A stretch of DNA of 64,000 nucleotides from Paenibacillus sp. MMS20-IR301 (GTDB taxonomy: Bacteria; Bacillota; Bacilli; Paenibacillales; Paenibacillaceae). Shown piece after piece: positions 34,657-42,800 of this stretch. Numbering within the stretch: the stretch's first letter is position 1; the number at the start of each line of letters is the position of its first letter. A program made the position numbers and the translations under genes. Where the stretch lies: assembly GCF_032302195.1 (NCBI RefSeq), contig NZ_CP135275.1, positions 2,356,001-2,420,000 on the forward strand, given 5' to 3'. A model generated the notes under the pieces. It saw only the letters and a list, made by a program, of their open reading frames with translations, was not told the origin of the DNA and searched no databases.

Positions 34657-35105
34657 TTATTTCTACCTCCCGTATCCTGCATCAGAAATGCCAGCTTCTC
34701 AAACATCGTGATGAACCGCTCGATGTCATGATCCTCGAAATGAAACAAATAAGGTGAGATAACATCCTGCATCTGCTTCTCTGAAGTACTATAGACGCTC
34801 TTGCCCTGCTCTGTCATAGACAGATAGACCTGGCGCCGGTCATTCTCATCCCTGGTCCGCTGGATCAGCCCTGCTTCATCGAGCCGGTTGATGATGGCCG
34901 TAATTGAGCTTTTGCCTACGGCAACAGCTTCGGCCAGATAGGTGGAGGTGCATTTCTCCTGCCCGGCAATCAGCCGCAGAATCAGAAACTGGTCATTCGT
35001 CAGCCCTTCGCCAAAAATATCCCGGAGCCTCGCATTAATCTGCCGCGTAACGACCATATAAGCATCCACGTAGCGGTTAATCCATTCCTCCGCATCCTTT
35101 TTCAA
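34653..35105 (-). CDS. MarR family regulator of the MMPL exporter
   Basis: 150-aa winged-helix repressor; the DNA-recognition and wing region is TYLAEAVAVGKSSITAIINRLDEAGLIQRTRDENDRRQVYLSMT. First gene of a two-gene operon with the MMPL exporter. TTG start with GAAAGGGGGGG upstream. A strong promoter with two 15-bp dyads downstream of its -10 box indicates autorepression relieved by an exporter substrate. The ligand is unknown. Confidence 0.92.
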   Translation of the reverse strand: MKKDAEEWINRYVDAYMVVTRQINARLRDIFGEGLTNDQFLILRLIAGQEKCTSTYLAEAVAVGKSSITAIINRLDEAGLIQRTRDENDRRQVYLSMTEQGKSVYSTSEKQMQDVISPYLFHFEDHDIERFITMFEKLAFLMQDTGGRNN

Positions 35106-35130
35106 TGGGTTCCCCCCCTTTCCAGTAATA

Positions 35131-35188
35131 GTTCACGTGTAGAACAGTTTCACAGTAAAACTATATTGTCCTATCCGCAAAATGTCAA
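35131..35188 (-). promoter_or_regulatory. marR-MMPL promoter with two operator dyads
   Basis: On the minus strand TTGACA (35188-35183), 17-bp spacer, TATAGT (35165-35160). Immediately downstream are two related 15-bp imperfect dyads, GTTTCACAGTAAAAC (35147-35161) and GTTCACGTGTAGAAC (35131-35145), centres 16 bp apart. A repressor there would block initiation. Confidence 0.7.
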
Positions 35189-35223
35189 CCATTTGTGGAG
35201 CATATAAATGCTTATATTTGTAC

Positions 35224-35264
35224 AAAAACAGCCACCCTGCACCGTAACAGGTGCTGAATGGCTG
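35224..35264 (-). terminator. Terminator after the GNAT gene
   Basis: Minus-strand stem CAGCCA..GCACC / GGTGC..TGGCTG followed by TTTTTG. Confidence 0.78.
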
Positions 35265-35318
35265 CCCTAAATCAATTCATATCCGTATCGCAGCTACATC
35301 CTTACGGTGCTGCTGCGC

Positions 35319-35759
35319 TTACTCTTCATCCTCAGTCTCTTCAACCTCGTATACACAGCGGAACATTTCAATTCCGGCAGCGTTCTCACCCAGACTGTAG
35401 ACCATAAACCCGAGGCTGCGGTAAAAATCTGCGGCTATCACATCTTCAGTCTCCGCGACCACATACCGCGGTTCACGGCTCGTGACCAGCTCAAGAATCA
35501 TTCCGCGCGCATACCCCTTGCCGCGGTTCTCCGGCAGCACCGCAATATGACGGATATCCAGCGAGCCGTCTTCTGTCACTTCAAAGCCGGTAAGTCCGAG
35601 CAGCAGCCCGTCCTCTTCCCAGCCGCAGAGCTGCAGCGCAGCCTGCGTGCCATACTCCGCAGTCGTGCGTTCCAGCTCCTCCGGATCATCGATTACTGCA
35701 TACGCCAGCAGCTCATTTACCTCGGGGTTTTGGGCCCGCGGCTTTAAATCAATCAGCAT
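35319..35759 (-). CDS. GNAT family N-acetyltransferase
   Basis: 146-aa acetyl-CoA-dependent acetyltransferase. Motif A is IRHIAVLPENRGKGYARGMILEL (acetyl-CoA binding R/Q-x-x-G-x-G/A form) and motif B is ADFYRSLGFMVYSLGE. The start at 35759 has AGGAGG 7 nt upstream; an upstream in-frame start would place that ribosome site inside the gene. The C-terminus is acidic (EVEETEDEE). Acceptor substrate unknown. Single gene ending in a terminator. Confidence 0.88.
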   Translation of the reverse strand: MLIDLKPRAQNPEVNELLAYAVIDDPEELERTTAEYGTQAALQLCGWEEDGLLLGLTGFEVTEDGSLDIRHIAVLPENRGKGYARGMILELVTSREPRYVVAETEDVIAADFYRSLGFMVYSLGENAAGIEMFRCVYEVEETEDEE

Positions 35760-35827
35760 GTGTAAACCTCCTAGTAAGTATAGCATGTATAACCTTTATT
35801 TCCGCTCAGTCCTGCTTTGGCCCCATT

Positions 35828-36319
35828 CTAGTCCCTAATCAGCCGTACCAGTGCATAACCTGCCCAGACACCCAGCAGATTAAGCAGCAGATCATCTACA
35901 TCCAGGCTGCCGACCCGCAGCAGCATCTGCATTAGCTCCAGCACGAATATACCCAGAACGGAGATCAGCGTCAACCGGAACAAAGAGTTGTAACGCGGCT
36001 TAACCAGCGGCAGCAGAATGCCAAACGGGACGAACACCGCAACATTGCCCAGTAAATTGACCAGCCTGCCCGAATAAGAGACCCCATTGCTCAGATCAAA
36101 ATATAAACGTATTGTACGCAGCGGTTCCAGATTGTAGCGCAGCGGTCCTTCGGTCTGCACCGCCCGCCCAAAACCGAGAAACATCCAGTAGATGAGCATG
36201 GCGCTATAAGCAATCAGCAGCAGCCAGGCCAGGATCCTCCGCCCCTGCGGCAGAACCTGTCTGCCCGCCAGAGGTTTCCCTCCGGAACGGCGTTTACGGT
36301 TATTAGAGATTGCTATCAC
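35828..36319 (-). CDS. VanZ family membrane protein
   Basis: 163-aa protein with four to five membrane helices and the VanZ-like pattern NLLGNVAVFVPFGILLP and DVDDLLLNLLGVWAGY. VanZ-like proteins affect teicoplanin resistance in some bacteria; most homologues have no known role. The GTG start lies within the last 17 nt of rpiA. A second possible start, CTG with GGAGGG 6 nt upstream, lies about 18 codons in. No van genes adjoin, so I do not infer glycopeptide resistance. Confidence 0.85.
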   Translation of the reverse strand: MIAISNNRKRRSGGKPLAGRQVLPQGRRILAWLLLIAYSAMLIYWMFLGFGRAVQTEGPLRYNLEPLRTIRLYFDLSNGVSYSGRLVNLLGNVAVFVPFGILLPLVKPRYNSLFRLTLISVLGIFVLELMQMLLRVGSLDVDDLLLNLLGVWAGYALVRLIRD

Positions 36320-36989
36320 CCTCTATGATTTCAATCGTCCCGTCAGTCTTCCCGATGACCGCCATGTCTGCTATACCGATAAAGAGCCCGTGCTCGACCA
36401 CTCCCGGAATACGCTGAAGGGAAAGAGCGAGCTCCGCAGCCGAGTCAATTGCACCAAAACGGCAATCGGCAATATAGTTTCCGTTGTCTGTCTTATACAG
36501 CTCATCGCCGCTGCGGCGAAGCTCTGCTTCACAGCCAAGCTTAATCAGATCAGCTACCGTCCATTCCCAGGCAAACGGTACAATCTCAACCGGCAGCGGG
36601 AATTGACCCAGTGTCTTAACGGCCTTGCTCTCATCGGCAACCACAATCATCCGGGTGCTGCCCATCGCTACAATCTTCTCGCGCAGCAGTGCACCGCCGC
36701 CGCCTTTAATCAGCTGCAGCGAGCCGTCCAGCTCATCTGCACCGTCAATCGTCAGATCCAGGCTGTCTACCTCGCTGAAGTTAACGAGCGGAATTCCCAG
36801 CTCGCGCGCCTGGTCCTCCGAAGCCTGGGAAGTGGCTACTGCGGTGATCTTCAGACCTTCGCTAACCCGTTCGCCCAGCTTGCGGATCGCCCAGTAAGCT
36901 GTAGAACCTGTTCCCAGTCCAACCTTCATGCCGTCCTGCACATACTCAACTGCTTTTTCCGCTGCCAGCTGCTTTACATTGATACTCAT
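36303..36989 (-). CDS. rpiA: Ribose-5-phosphate isomerase A
   Basis: 228-aa enzyme interconverting ribose 5-phosphate and ribulose 5-phosphate in the non-oxidative pentose phosphate pathway. Family signatures: GLGTGSTAYWAI, TIDGADELDGSLQLIKGGGGALLREK (catalytic Asp/Glu and Lys region) and DGNYIADC-type NGNYIADCRF. ATG start. A small coiled-coil gene diverges from it across 71 bp. The aldolase at 39033 acts in the same sugar-phosphate network. Confidence 0.95.
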   Translation of the reverse strand: MSINVKQLAAEKAVEYVQDGMKVGLGTGSTAYWAIRKLGERVSEGLKITAVATSQASEDQARELGIPLVNFSEVDSLDLTIDGADELDGSLQLIKGGGGALLREKIVAMGSTRMIVVADESKAVKTLGQFPLPVEIVPFAWEWTVADLIKLGCEAELRRSGDELYKTDNGNYIADCRFGAIDSAAELALSLQRIPGVVEHGLFIGIADMAVIGKTDGTIEIIEGDSNL

Positions 36990-37060
36990 TTTATTACCCC
37001 CATGTTATCCGTTATAATATACCAAGAACGATACCTATTACACTCCAGGAGGATCCCCGG

Positions 37061-37258
37061 ATGAGAACCCAGAATCAGATTCAATCCAAAATCAATGAAT
37101 TGACCATGCAGCGCAGATCCTTGGAATCACGCCTGGCCCCCCTGCCGGAAGGAGATCCGCAGCAGGCCGCGCTGAATGCCCAGCTAACCCGGCTTGAGGA
37201 TATGCTTCTGATGCTGGAATGGGTGCTTGAAGCACCGTCAGGCAAATACCACGCCTAA
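37061..37258 (+). CDS. Small coiled-coil protein
   Basis: 65-aa charged protein with heptad-like Leu/Ile spacing throughout (INELTMQRRSLESRLAPL, LNAQLTRLEDMLLMLEWVL), so probably a short helical hairpin. ATG with AGGAGG upstream and GTTATAATAT about 45 bp upstream as probable -10. No known family or partner. It converges on a GNAT gene only 15 bp away. Confidence 0.65.
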   Translation: MRTQNQIQSKINELTMQRRSLESRLAPLPEGDPQQAALNAQLTRLEDMLLMLEWVLEAPSGKYHA

Positions 37259-37273
37259 GCTGCGCAGACCTTT

Positions 37274-37750
37274 TCAGGACAGGCTTTTGCCGTAGCATAA
37301 GCTGTCCGGATCGCCAACATACGGCCCGAACAGATCAATCGGCAGGTAGCCATGCTTCACGTAGAGGGCAATGGCTTCCGGCTGCTTGATGCCCGTCTCC
37401 AGCCTGATTTCGCCGCAGCCTGCCGCAAGGGCACGGGCTTCCAGATCCAGCAGCATCCGGTCCGCAATTCCCCGCTTACGCGTACCCGGGTCCACATAGA
37501 ACCGCTTCAGCTCCATGACGGAACCGGCCGGATCCAGCCGACGCAAGCCTCCGCAGCCTACCGGCTGCTTCTGCAGATAAGCCACTACGAAAGTCATCTC
37601 CTTAACCTTGGGATCAGCGAAATACACCACATAGATCGTCTCATGCGGATAACGTGACTTAAGCTCCTCATCCAGCCGCTCAATCAATGCGCGCAAATCC
37701 TTGTTCTCCGGATCAACACTTACAAATTCCACTTCAGTTGCCTTGTTCAT
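37274..37750 (-). CDS. GNAT family N-acetyltransferase
   Basis: 158-aa acetyltransferase. Acetyl-CoA-binding motif A: VMELKRFYVDPGTRKRGIADRMLLDLEARA; motif B: EAIALYVKHGYLPIDLFGPY, a tail common in a GNAT subgroup of unassigned substrate. The GCGGLRRLD segment gives the beta-strand preceding motif A. ATG with AAGGAG about 11 nt upstream. Single gene. Confidence 0.9.
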   Translation of the reverse strand: MNKATEVEFVSVDPENKDLRALIERLDEELKSRYPHETIYVVYFADPKVKEMTFVVAYLQKQPVGCGGLRRLDPAGSVMELKRFYVDPGTRKRGIADRMLLDLEARALAAGCGEIRLETGIKQPEAIALYVKHGYLPIDLFGPYVGDPDSLCYGKSLS

Positions 37751-37773
37751 GCCAGCTTCAAGCTCCTTCTATG

Positions 37774-38352
37774 TCAATAGGTTTCGTTGTCACTCTGCAG
37801 AAGACGGGTAGTGAGCATAGTCTCATATAACAAGGTATTTTCATGCTCGAAGCAGACAAACTCGATCCGCCGCAAGGGAAGCACCAGCGGTTCTACAGCG
37901 CGTACATAACGGATAATGGTGTCTACTGCCGTCTTACAGGCTATATCTTTCGGAAAGTTATACAGTCCTGTACTGATATTCGGAAAAGCAATGCTACGCG
38001 CCCCCTGCGAGCAGGCTATATCCAGGCTGCTGACGTAACATCTGGACAGCACAGCAGCTTCTCCTGCGGAGCCGCCCTTCCATATCGGCCCCACTGTATG
38101 TATGATCCCCCGGAAAGAGAGCATGCCTGCGCTGGTCAACGCAGCGTCACCGGGCAGAATCCCGCCCTGCTTCAGCCGGATCGCAGCACATTCCTCAGCA
38201 ATCCGCGGACCGCCGGCACGGTGAATCGCAGCATCCACAGGACCGCCTCCATACAGTCCCGAATTGGAGGCATTCACAATGATGTCACCTTGCCAGGCAG
38301 TAATATCCCCCTCAGTTACTGAAAGAATTACATCGTTAACTCTGATCTGCAT
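37774..38352 (-). CDS. Macro-domain protein (O-acetyl-ADP-ribose deacetylase type)
   Basis: 192-aa single macro domain. ADP-ribose-binding features: ITAWQGDIIVNASNSGLYGGGPVDAAIHRAGG (the catalytic Asn/Asp region and glycine loop), HTVGPIW and FPNISTGLYNFP. Such enzymes remove O-acetyl-ADP-ribose or ADP-ribose from proteins, here in the cytoplasm. Ribosome site AGAGGAGG. Its first 17 nt overlap the preceding gene for a small membrane protein, so the two are co-expressed. No sirtuin or ADP-ribosyltransferase adjoins. Confidence 0.92.
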   Translation of the reverse strand: MQIRVNDVILSVTEGDITAWQGDIIVNASNSGLYGGGPVDAAIHRAGGPRIAEECAAIRLKQGGILPGDAALTSAGMLSFRGIIHTVGPIWKGGSAGEAAVLSRCYVSSLDIACSQGARSIAFPNISTGLYNFPKDIACKTAVDTIIRYVRAVEPLVLPLRRIEFVCFEHENTLLYETMLTTRLLQSDNETY

Positions 38353-38803
38353 GGCGGGCCTCCTCTAACACTGCCTGTTCCAGCACCTTGATTAATTCCT
38401 TCTCGCCCCTGCGGGCGGCCTTACCGGCGTAAGCAGCGTATTCCAGCCGGATTCCCTGCAGCACCGCCTGACGGAGCTGGCCGAGCATATAAGTCTGCGC
38501 ATCTGATAATACCATCTCACCTTTACCGGCGGCCACCCTGCACAGTGCATAAGTCGTCCCGGCTTCCCCTTCCGAAGGAGCTTGCGCATAACCGTCAAAC
38601 AATGTGAACTGAAACAGAGGGACTGCTTCCGGGAGCTCCTTATCCGGAGAGAAATCCTGATTATATACTGAATACATCAGATACCCTGTGTAGGCTCTGG
38701 AGGAATCATTTTCCTGCTCCCTGATGATTCTGCTGTTCTGAAAGGCGATAATTCCGGCGGCCAGCAGCAGAAACAACGCAACGCTTCCGAGTAAAGCATA
38801 CAT
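38336..38803 (-). CDS. Membrane-anchored hypothetical protein
   Basis: 155-aa protein with one N-terminal membrane helix (about 2-21) and a soluble remainder probably outside the cell. Start set at the ATG 38803, with GGCGGGTGAT just upstream; a GTG three codons earlier lies inside that ribosome site. Overlaps the macro-domain gene. I recognise no family. The C-terminal helix is rich in charged residues (ARRGEKELIKVLEQAVLEE). Confidence 0.65.
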   Translation of the reverse strand: MYALLGSVALFLLLAAGIIAFQNSRIIREQENDSSRAYTGYLMYSVYNQDFSPDKELPEAVPLFQFTLFDGYAQAPSEGEAGTTYALCRVAAGKGEMVLSDAQTYMLGQLRQAVLQGIRLEYAAYAGKAARRGEKELIKVLEQAVLEEARHADQS

Positions 38804-39032
38804 GCTCATCACCCGCCAATATCATGAAATGGACAATACCGTTTCTATAATATCATGTAAGGAACTATGCCGTGAATGGCTCTGAAGGTTGAAATATTTA
38901 TTTTGCATTCATTCCATAAAGTTATTTTGAGATATTCAAATTAACAGTTGAAAGTTGCTGCAGCATGTCTCATAATGAAGTGGAGCATACTGTTTTGTCA
39001 ATCCATACGAAATCAAGGGAGGATACCTGGAA

Positions 39033-39680
39033 ATGAAATTTTTCTTGGATACCGGAAATATTGAAGAAATCAAGCGTATTACCCGCCTCGGATTAGTGGA
39101 TGGCGTTACGACGAACCCGTCGCTGATCGCCAAGGAAGGCAGATTGTTTAAAGATGTTATCCAAGAGATCGTGGCAATTGTTCCTGGTCCTGTAAGTGCT
39201 GAAGTAATCGGACTCACTGCGGAAGAAATGCTGAAGGAAGCATTCGAAATCGCTGAATGGGCTCCGAACGTTGTAATCAAGCTGCCGATGACAGAAGACG
39301 GTCTCGAAGCTTGTTATGAGCTAAGCAAGAAAGGCATTAAGACTAACGTTACCCTTGTCTTCTCTGCTGCCCAGGGCCTTATGGCTGCCAAAGCAGGAGC
39401 TACTTATATCAGCCCGTTCGTCGGACGCCTTGATGATATCGGTGTTGACGGCATGAAGCTGATCAAGGATCTGAAGACTATTCTGACCAACTACGGTCTG
39501 AAATCGGAAATCATTGCTGCCAGCATCCGCAACATTGCCCATGTTGAGCAGGCTGCCATTGCCGGCGCACATATCGCTACTATCCCTGGCTCACTCTTGC
39601 CGTCCCTCTGGAAGCATCCGCTGACAGACAACGGAATTGAGCGCTTCCTGAAGGATTGGGAGAAGGTTCCGCAAGCATAA
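39033..39680 (+). CDS. fsa: Fructose-6-phosphate aldolase / transaldolase-like protein
   Basis: 215-aa class I aldolase of the small transaldolase subfamily. Schiff-base lysine is Lys83 in NVVIKLPMT; other signatures are [26 protein letters not shown] and [13 protein letters not shown]. Members either cleave fructose 6-phosphate or act as true transaldolases; B. subtilis YwjH of this size has been assigned as transaldolase, so the substrate is uncertain. Cytoplasmic, pentose phosphate network together with rpiA nearby. It ends in a strong terminator. Confidence 0.9.
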   Translation: MKFFLDTGNIEEIKRITRLGLVDGVTTNPSLIAKEGRLFKDVIQEIVAIVPGPVSAEVIGLTAEEMLKEAFEIAEWAPNVVIKLPMTEDGLEACYELSKKGIKTNVTLVFSAAQGLMAAKAGATYISPFVGRLDDIGVDGMKLIKDLKTILTNYGLKSEIIAASIRNIAHVEQAAIAGAHIATIPGSLLPSLWKHPLTDNGIERFLKDWEKVPQA

Positions 39681-39703
39681 TATCATTATGGAGATTTCAG
39701 TCC

Positions 39704-39737
39704 AGCCCCGTTCCGCACTTGCGGAGCGGGGCTTTTT
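39704..39737 (+). terminator. Terminator after the aldolase gene
   Basis: Stem AGCCCCG-TT-CCGC / GCGG-AG-CGGGGCT with a 4-nt loop, followed by TTTTG. Confidence 0.92.
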
Positions 39738-39741
39738 GTTA

Positions 39742-39783
39742 TTGACTGATTTACTTGTTGTAATTATAATTGTCATAACAAGT
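39742..39783 (+). promoter_or_regulatory. marR-MFS promoter and operator
   Basis: TTGACT (39742-39747), 17-bp spacer, TATAAT (39765-39770). An inverted repeat ACTTGTT (39753-39759) / AACAAGT (39777-39783) surrounds the -10 box. This is an ideal position for autorepression by the MarR protein encoded just downstream. Confidence 0.75.
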
Positions 39784-39804
39784 ATTTTAAAGGAGACTAC
39801 TTTT

Positions 39805-40248
39805 ATGCCGACTTCCTCACCTCAGCAATTCCTCGGCTTCCTGCTGGGCTCCACCTACCGGAGAATCTCCAACAGCTTCGCCCGGGCACTGCGGCCGCAT
39901 GACATAACTCCCGAGCAATGGTCTGTGCTGCTGATGATCTGTGACCGCAGCGGAATCAGCCAGAAGGAGGTTGCCGCTGCCGCGGCCAAGGATCAGCCGA
40001 CAACCGCCCGTATCGTAGAGCTGCTGATTAAGAAAGGCTTCATCCGCAAATCAATGAATCCGGATGACCGCCGGGCGTTTCAGCTCTACGCCACGGAAGA
40101 GGGGCGGTCGTTAATCGGAAGCACTATTGCGCTCGAACAGCAGACCATCGACAACGCCGTAACCGGGCTGAATCCGGAACAGCTTGAACAGCTGCGCTCC
40201 ATGCTGGAGCTCATCTACAACAATACCGGAAATACTCATCAAGAATAG
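39805..40248 (+). CDS. MarR family regulator of an MFS exporter
   Basis: 147-aa winged-helix repressor with GISQKEVAAAAAKDQPTTARIVELLIKKGFIRKSMNPDDRRAFQLYAT as recognition helix and wing. Start at 39805 chosen for AAAGGAG 9 nt upstream; the longer frame would run back through the promoter and operator. It is followed at once by an MFS gene, the classical repressor-exporter pair. The inducer is unknown. Confidence 0.92.
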   Translation: MPTSSPQQFLGFLLGSTYRRISNSFARALRPHDITPEQWSVLLMICDRSGISQKEVAAAAAKDQPTTARIVELLIKKGFIRKSMNPDDRRAFQLYATEEGRSLIGSTIALEQQTIDNAVTGLNPEQLEQLRSMLELIYNNTGNTHQE

Positions 40249-40259
40249 GAGCACCCCCT

Positions 40260-41486
40260 TTGAACGATTCATCAGAACGTCTATGGACTTCATCCTTCAT
40301 TACGCTAACACTTTGCAATCTGCTGCTATTTACCGGCCTGCAGATGACCTTATCCACTCTTCCGGCGTATGCGGAAGGAACTTTGCATGCCACTTCCGTA
40401 CAGGTCAGTCTTGTGACCAGTCTGTTCGCCCTGAGCGCGATTGCCTCCCGCCTCTTCTCAGCCAAAGCCATGGAGAAGGGCGGCCGCAATCTGCTGATCT
40501 TTCTTGGCCTGGCCGTCTCGCTGACGGCGGTAGCCGGCTATTACTTCGCAGGCAGCATTATTGCCCTGCTGCTGCTGCGGATACTGTTCGGCATCGGCTT
40601 CGGCATGGCCAGCACCGCGTTTCCGACCATGGCTTCTGACATCATTCCGGTCCGCCGGATGGGTGAAGGCATGGGCTATTTCGGTTTGTCCACCAGCCTT
40701 GCTATGTCAGCAGGGCCGCTAATCGGGCTTAGCCTGCTGCAAGGTCCCGGCTTCGGCTCCCTGCTGCTCGGAACCGGGGCAGCGCTTGCCTGCATCGTTC
40801 CGCTGGGCCTGCGGCTCTCCAGATCACTGCCCGCACAGCATAAAGAGCCGGCTGCCGTACCGGCGGCCGGCTCTCCCGGGAATGCATACCGCAGGCTGCT
40901 CCTGCCCTGCCTGCTTAACTTCCTGCTCTCCATCTCTTATGGCGGGCTGCTTGGCTTCCTGGCCCTCTACGGCACAGAACGGCAGCTGCAGCATGTCGCT
41001 TATTTCTTCCTGTTCAATGCCGTAGCCATTGTAATTATCCGTCCGTTATCCGGCAAGATCTATGACCGCTTCGGCCCGGCAGCCCTGCTTATCCCGGGCA
41101 GCCTGTTCATTATGGCTGGTCTGCTGCTGTTGTCCTTTGCAGCATCGACTGCCGCCCTGTTTCCGGCCGCCTTATGTTACGGCATCGGCTTTGGATCAAT
41201 GCAGCCTGCCCTCCAGACCTGGATGATCCAGTCTGTCAGACCGCGCCAGCGCGGCCTGGCCAATGGAATGTTCTTCAATTCCCTCGATCTTGGGGTGGCG
41301 GTCGGCTCCATGCTGCTCGGCACGATCGCCCTGTTCACCAGCTATGCTGTGATGTACCGTTATTCGGCTCTGGCCCTTGTCCTGCTGCTGTCTGTCTACC
41401 TACCGGTATACTTAACCCAGCGGAATCATAAGCGGAAAGATCTCACTCAGGGGACGCTGAGCTGGGGTGAACAGCGAACAGAGTAA
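40260..41486 (+). CDS. MFS transporter, MarR-linked
   Basis: 408-aa major facilitator with twelve predicted helices. Motifs include SRLFSAKAMEKGGRN in the first cytoplasmic loop and LLLRILFGIGFGMASTAFPTMASDI in the fourth/fifth segments, like the YwoG/YfhI group of drug or small-molecule exporters. TTG start with AGGAG 8 nt upstream, 11 bp after the marR stop, so one operon. Its last 44 bp overlap the end of the convergent MFS gene. Confidence 0.9.
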   Translation: MNDSSERLWTSSFITLTLCNLLLFTGLQMTLSTLPAYAEGTLHATSVQVSLVTSLFALSAIASRLFSAKAMEKGGRNLLIFLGLAVSLTAVAGYYFAGSIIALLLLRILFGIGFGMASTAFPTMASDIIPVRRMGEGMGYFGLSTSLAMSAGPLIGLSLLQGPGFGSLLLGTGAALACIVPLGLRLSRSLPAQHKEPAAVPAAGSPGNAYRRLLLPCLLNFLLSISYGGLLGFLALYGTERQLQHVAYFFLFNAVAIVIIRPLSGKIYDRFGPAALLIPGSLFIMAGLLLLSFAASTAALFPAALCYGIGFGSMQPALQTWMIQSVRPRQRGLANGMFFNSLDLGVAVGSMLLGTIALFTSYAVMYRYSALALVLLLSVYLPVYLTQRNHKRKDLTQGTLSWGEQRTE

Positions 41487-42654
41487 GCAATCCCCCGGCC
41501 GCAGCCAGCCCGGTCATCGTTCCGAATACCTGCCAGTGCCCCCAAGACATCAGCAGCGAGACCAGCGGAGGCCCTAATGCCACTCCGATGAACCGCATGC
41601 TGCTGTACAGGGCGGTAATGGTCCCCCGGTTCTCCTGTTCAATCCCTTCAGTAATCAGCGCATCCATACAAGGCAAGGCAGTCCCGATGCCGATGCCGCC
41701 GAGACTCAGCAGCCCGATCAGCCAATATATTCCGGCGGCGAATCCTGCCAGCAGCATTGCCGCCGTTAGCAGCAGCATTCCGCCGAATCCCAGCCATTTC
41801 ATTTTGATTTTGCTGCGGCCGATGATTTTACCTGTAAGATAAGAGGCCAGACACAGCGCGGCCAGCGGAACAGCCAGCACATACCCCTTCGCCGCCCCGT
41901 GGAGCTTATACTCCTCCTCAAGCGTTTCTGACAGAAAAAACAGCACCCCGAAGGTTACAAACATGCTGATTCCGCCAACGCCGAAGATCGCGTACAGCCA
42001 TCTGCCCTTCGCGCGCAATATCCCGGCAATAACGGACATGAACTCCCGCAGCCCCGTCTTAACCGGAGTCTGCCCGGAGTCCGGCTTACCGACCAGAAAC
42101 CAGACAAGCAGGAAGGAAATGATACACAGCACCGGGATCGCTATAAACGGCGCATACCAGAGCAGGAGACCGAGATAGGCACCAAGAATCGGACTGAGTA
42201 CTTTTCCGAAGGTATTTGCGGTTTCAATCAGTCCCAGGCTTGCGCTGACCAGCTTCTCATCCTTGAACAAATCTCCGACAAAGGGCATCACAATAGGAAA
42301 AGCACCTGCAGCACCGATCCCCTGCAGCAGCCTTCCGGCAATGATCAGCCCGTAAGCCGCTGAACCTTCGGTAAACCAAGCGGCAGCCACGCATACCATG
42401 CCGCCGACAGCAGCTGTGAGCAGGCTGGGAAGGATTACTTTTTTGCGGCCGAAGCGGTCTGACAAATAACCGGCTACCGGGATCAGCACAATCGCCATCA
42501 GCCCGTACACCGTAATCAGCATGCTGACCTGGAAGGAAGAAATCTGCAGCTCGCGGGAAATAAGCGGCAGCACAGGCAGAAGCATGGAATTGCCTAAGGT
42601 CATAATCAGCGGAATTGAGGCCAGTGCAGCCAGATCCCACTTCCGTTCCTTCAT
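41443..42654 (-). CDS. MFS transporter (multidrug-type)
   Basis: 403-aa major facilitator with twelve helices, motif A GYLSDRFGRKKVILPS (close to the classical GxxxDRxGRRxx) and motif C-like GIGAAGAFPIVMPFVGDLF, the pattern of drug/H+ antiporters of the 12-TM DHA1 group. ATG with AAAGGTGG upstream. It is tail-to-tail with the MarR-linked MFS gene and the 3' coding ends overlap. Substrate unknown. Confidence 0.9.
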   Translation of the reverse strand: MKERKWDLAALASIPLIMTLGNSMLLPVLPLISRELQISSFQVSMLITVYGLMAIVLIPVAGYLSDRFGRKKVILPSLLTAAVGGMVCVAAAWFTEGSAAYGLIIAGRLLQGIGAAGAFPIVMPFVGDLFKDEKLVSASLGLIETANTFGKVLSPILGAYLGLLLWYAPFIAIPVLCIISFLLVWFLVGKPDSGQTPVKTGLREFMSVIAGILRAKGRWLYAIFGVGGISMFVTFGVLFFLSETLEEEYKLHGAAKGYVLAVPLAALCLASYLTGKIIGRSKIKMKWLGFGGMLLLTAAMLLAGFAAGIYWLIGLLSLGGIGIGTALPCMDALITEGIEQENRGTITALYSSMRFIGVALGPPLVSLLMSWGHWQVFGTMTGLAAAGGLLTLFAVHPSSASPE

Positions 42655-42740
42655 CGGTTAACCACCTTTAGGAGAAGTACTGTACGAATTCTCTTTATTG
42701 TGTATTAATCTCCGCCGCAGTATTCAAACATGCCAAATAA

Positions 42741-42756
42741 CCCCGCAAGTGCGGGG
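42741..42756 (-). terminator. Terminator after helD
   Basis: CCCCGC-AAGT-GCGGGG hairpin, followed on the minus strand by TTATTTGG; 45 bp after the helD stop. Confidence 0.75.
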
Positions 42757-42800
42757 CTTTGGCTGATGCAATTATTCAGGTACCGGTGCAACCGGAAGCC

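Noticed and set aside
35828..36319. VanZ-like gene as evidence of glycopeptide resistance
   Set aside because: No vanR/S/H/A/X genes nearby; chromosomal VanZ-like proteins are common without that role.
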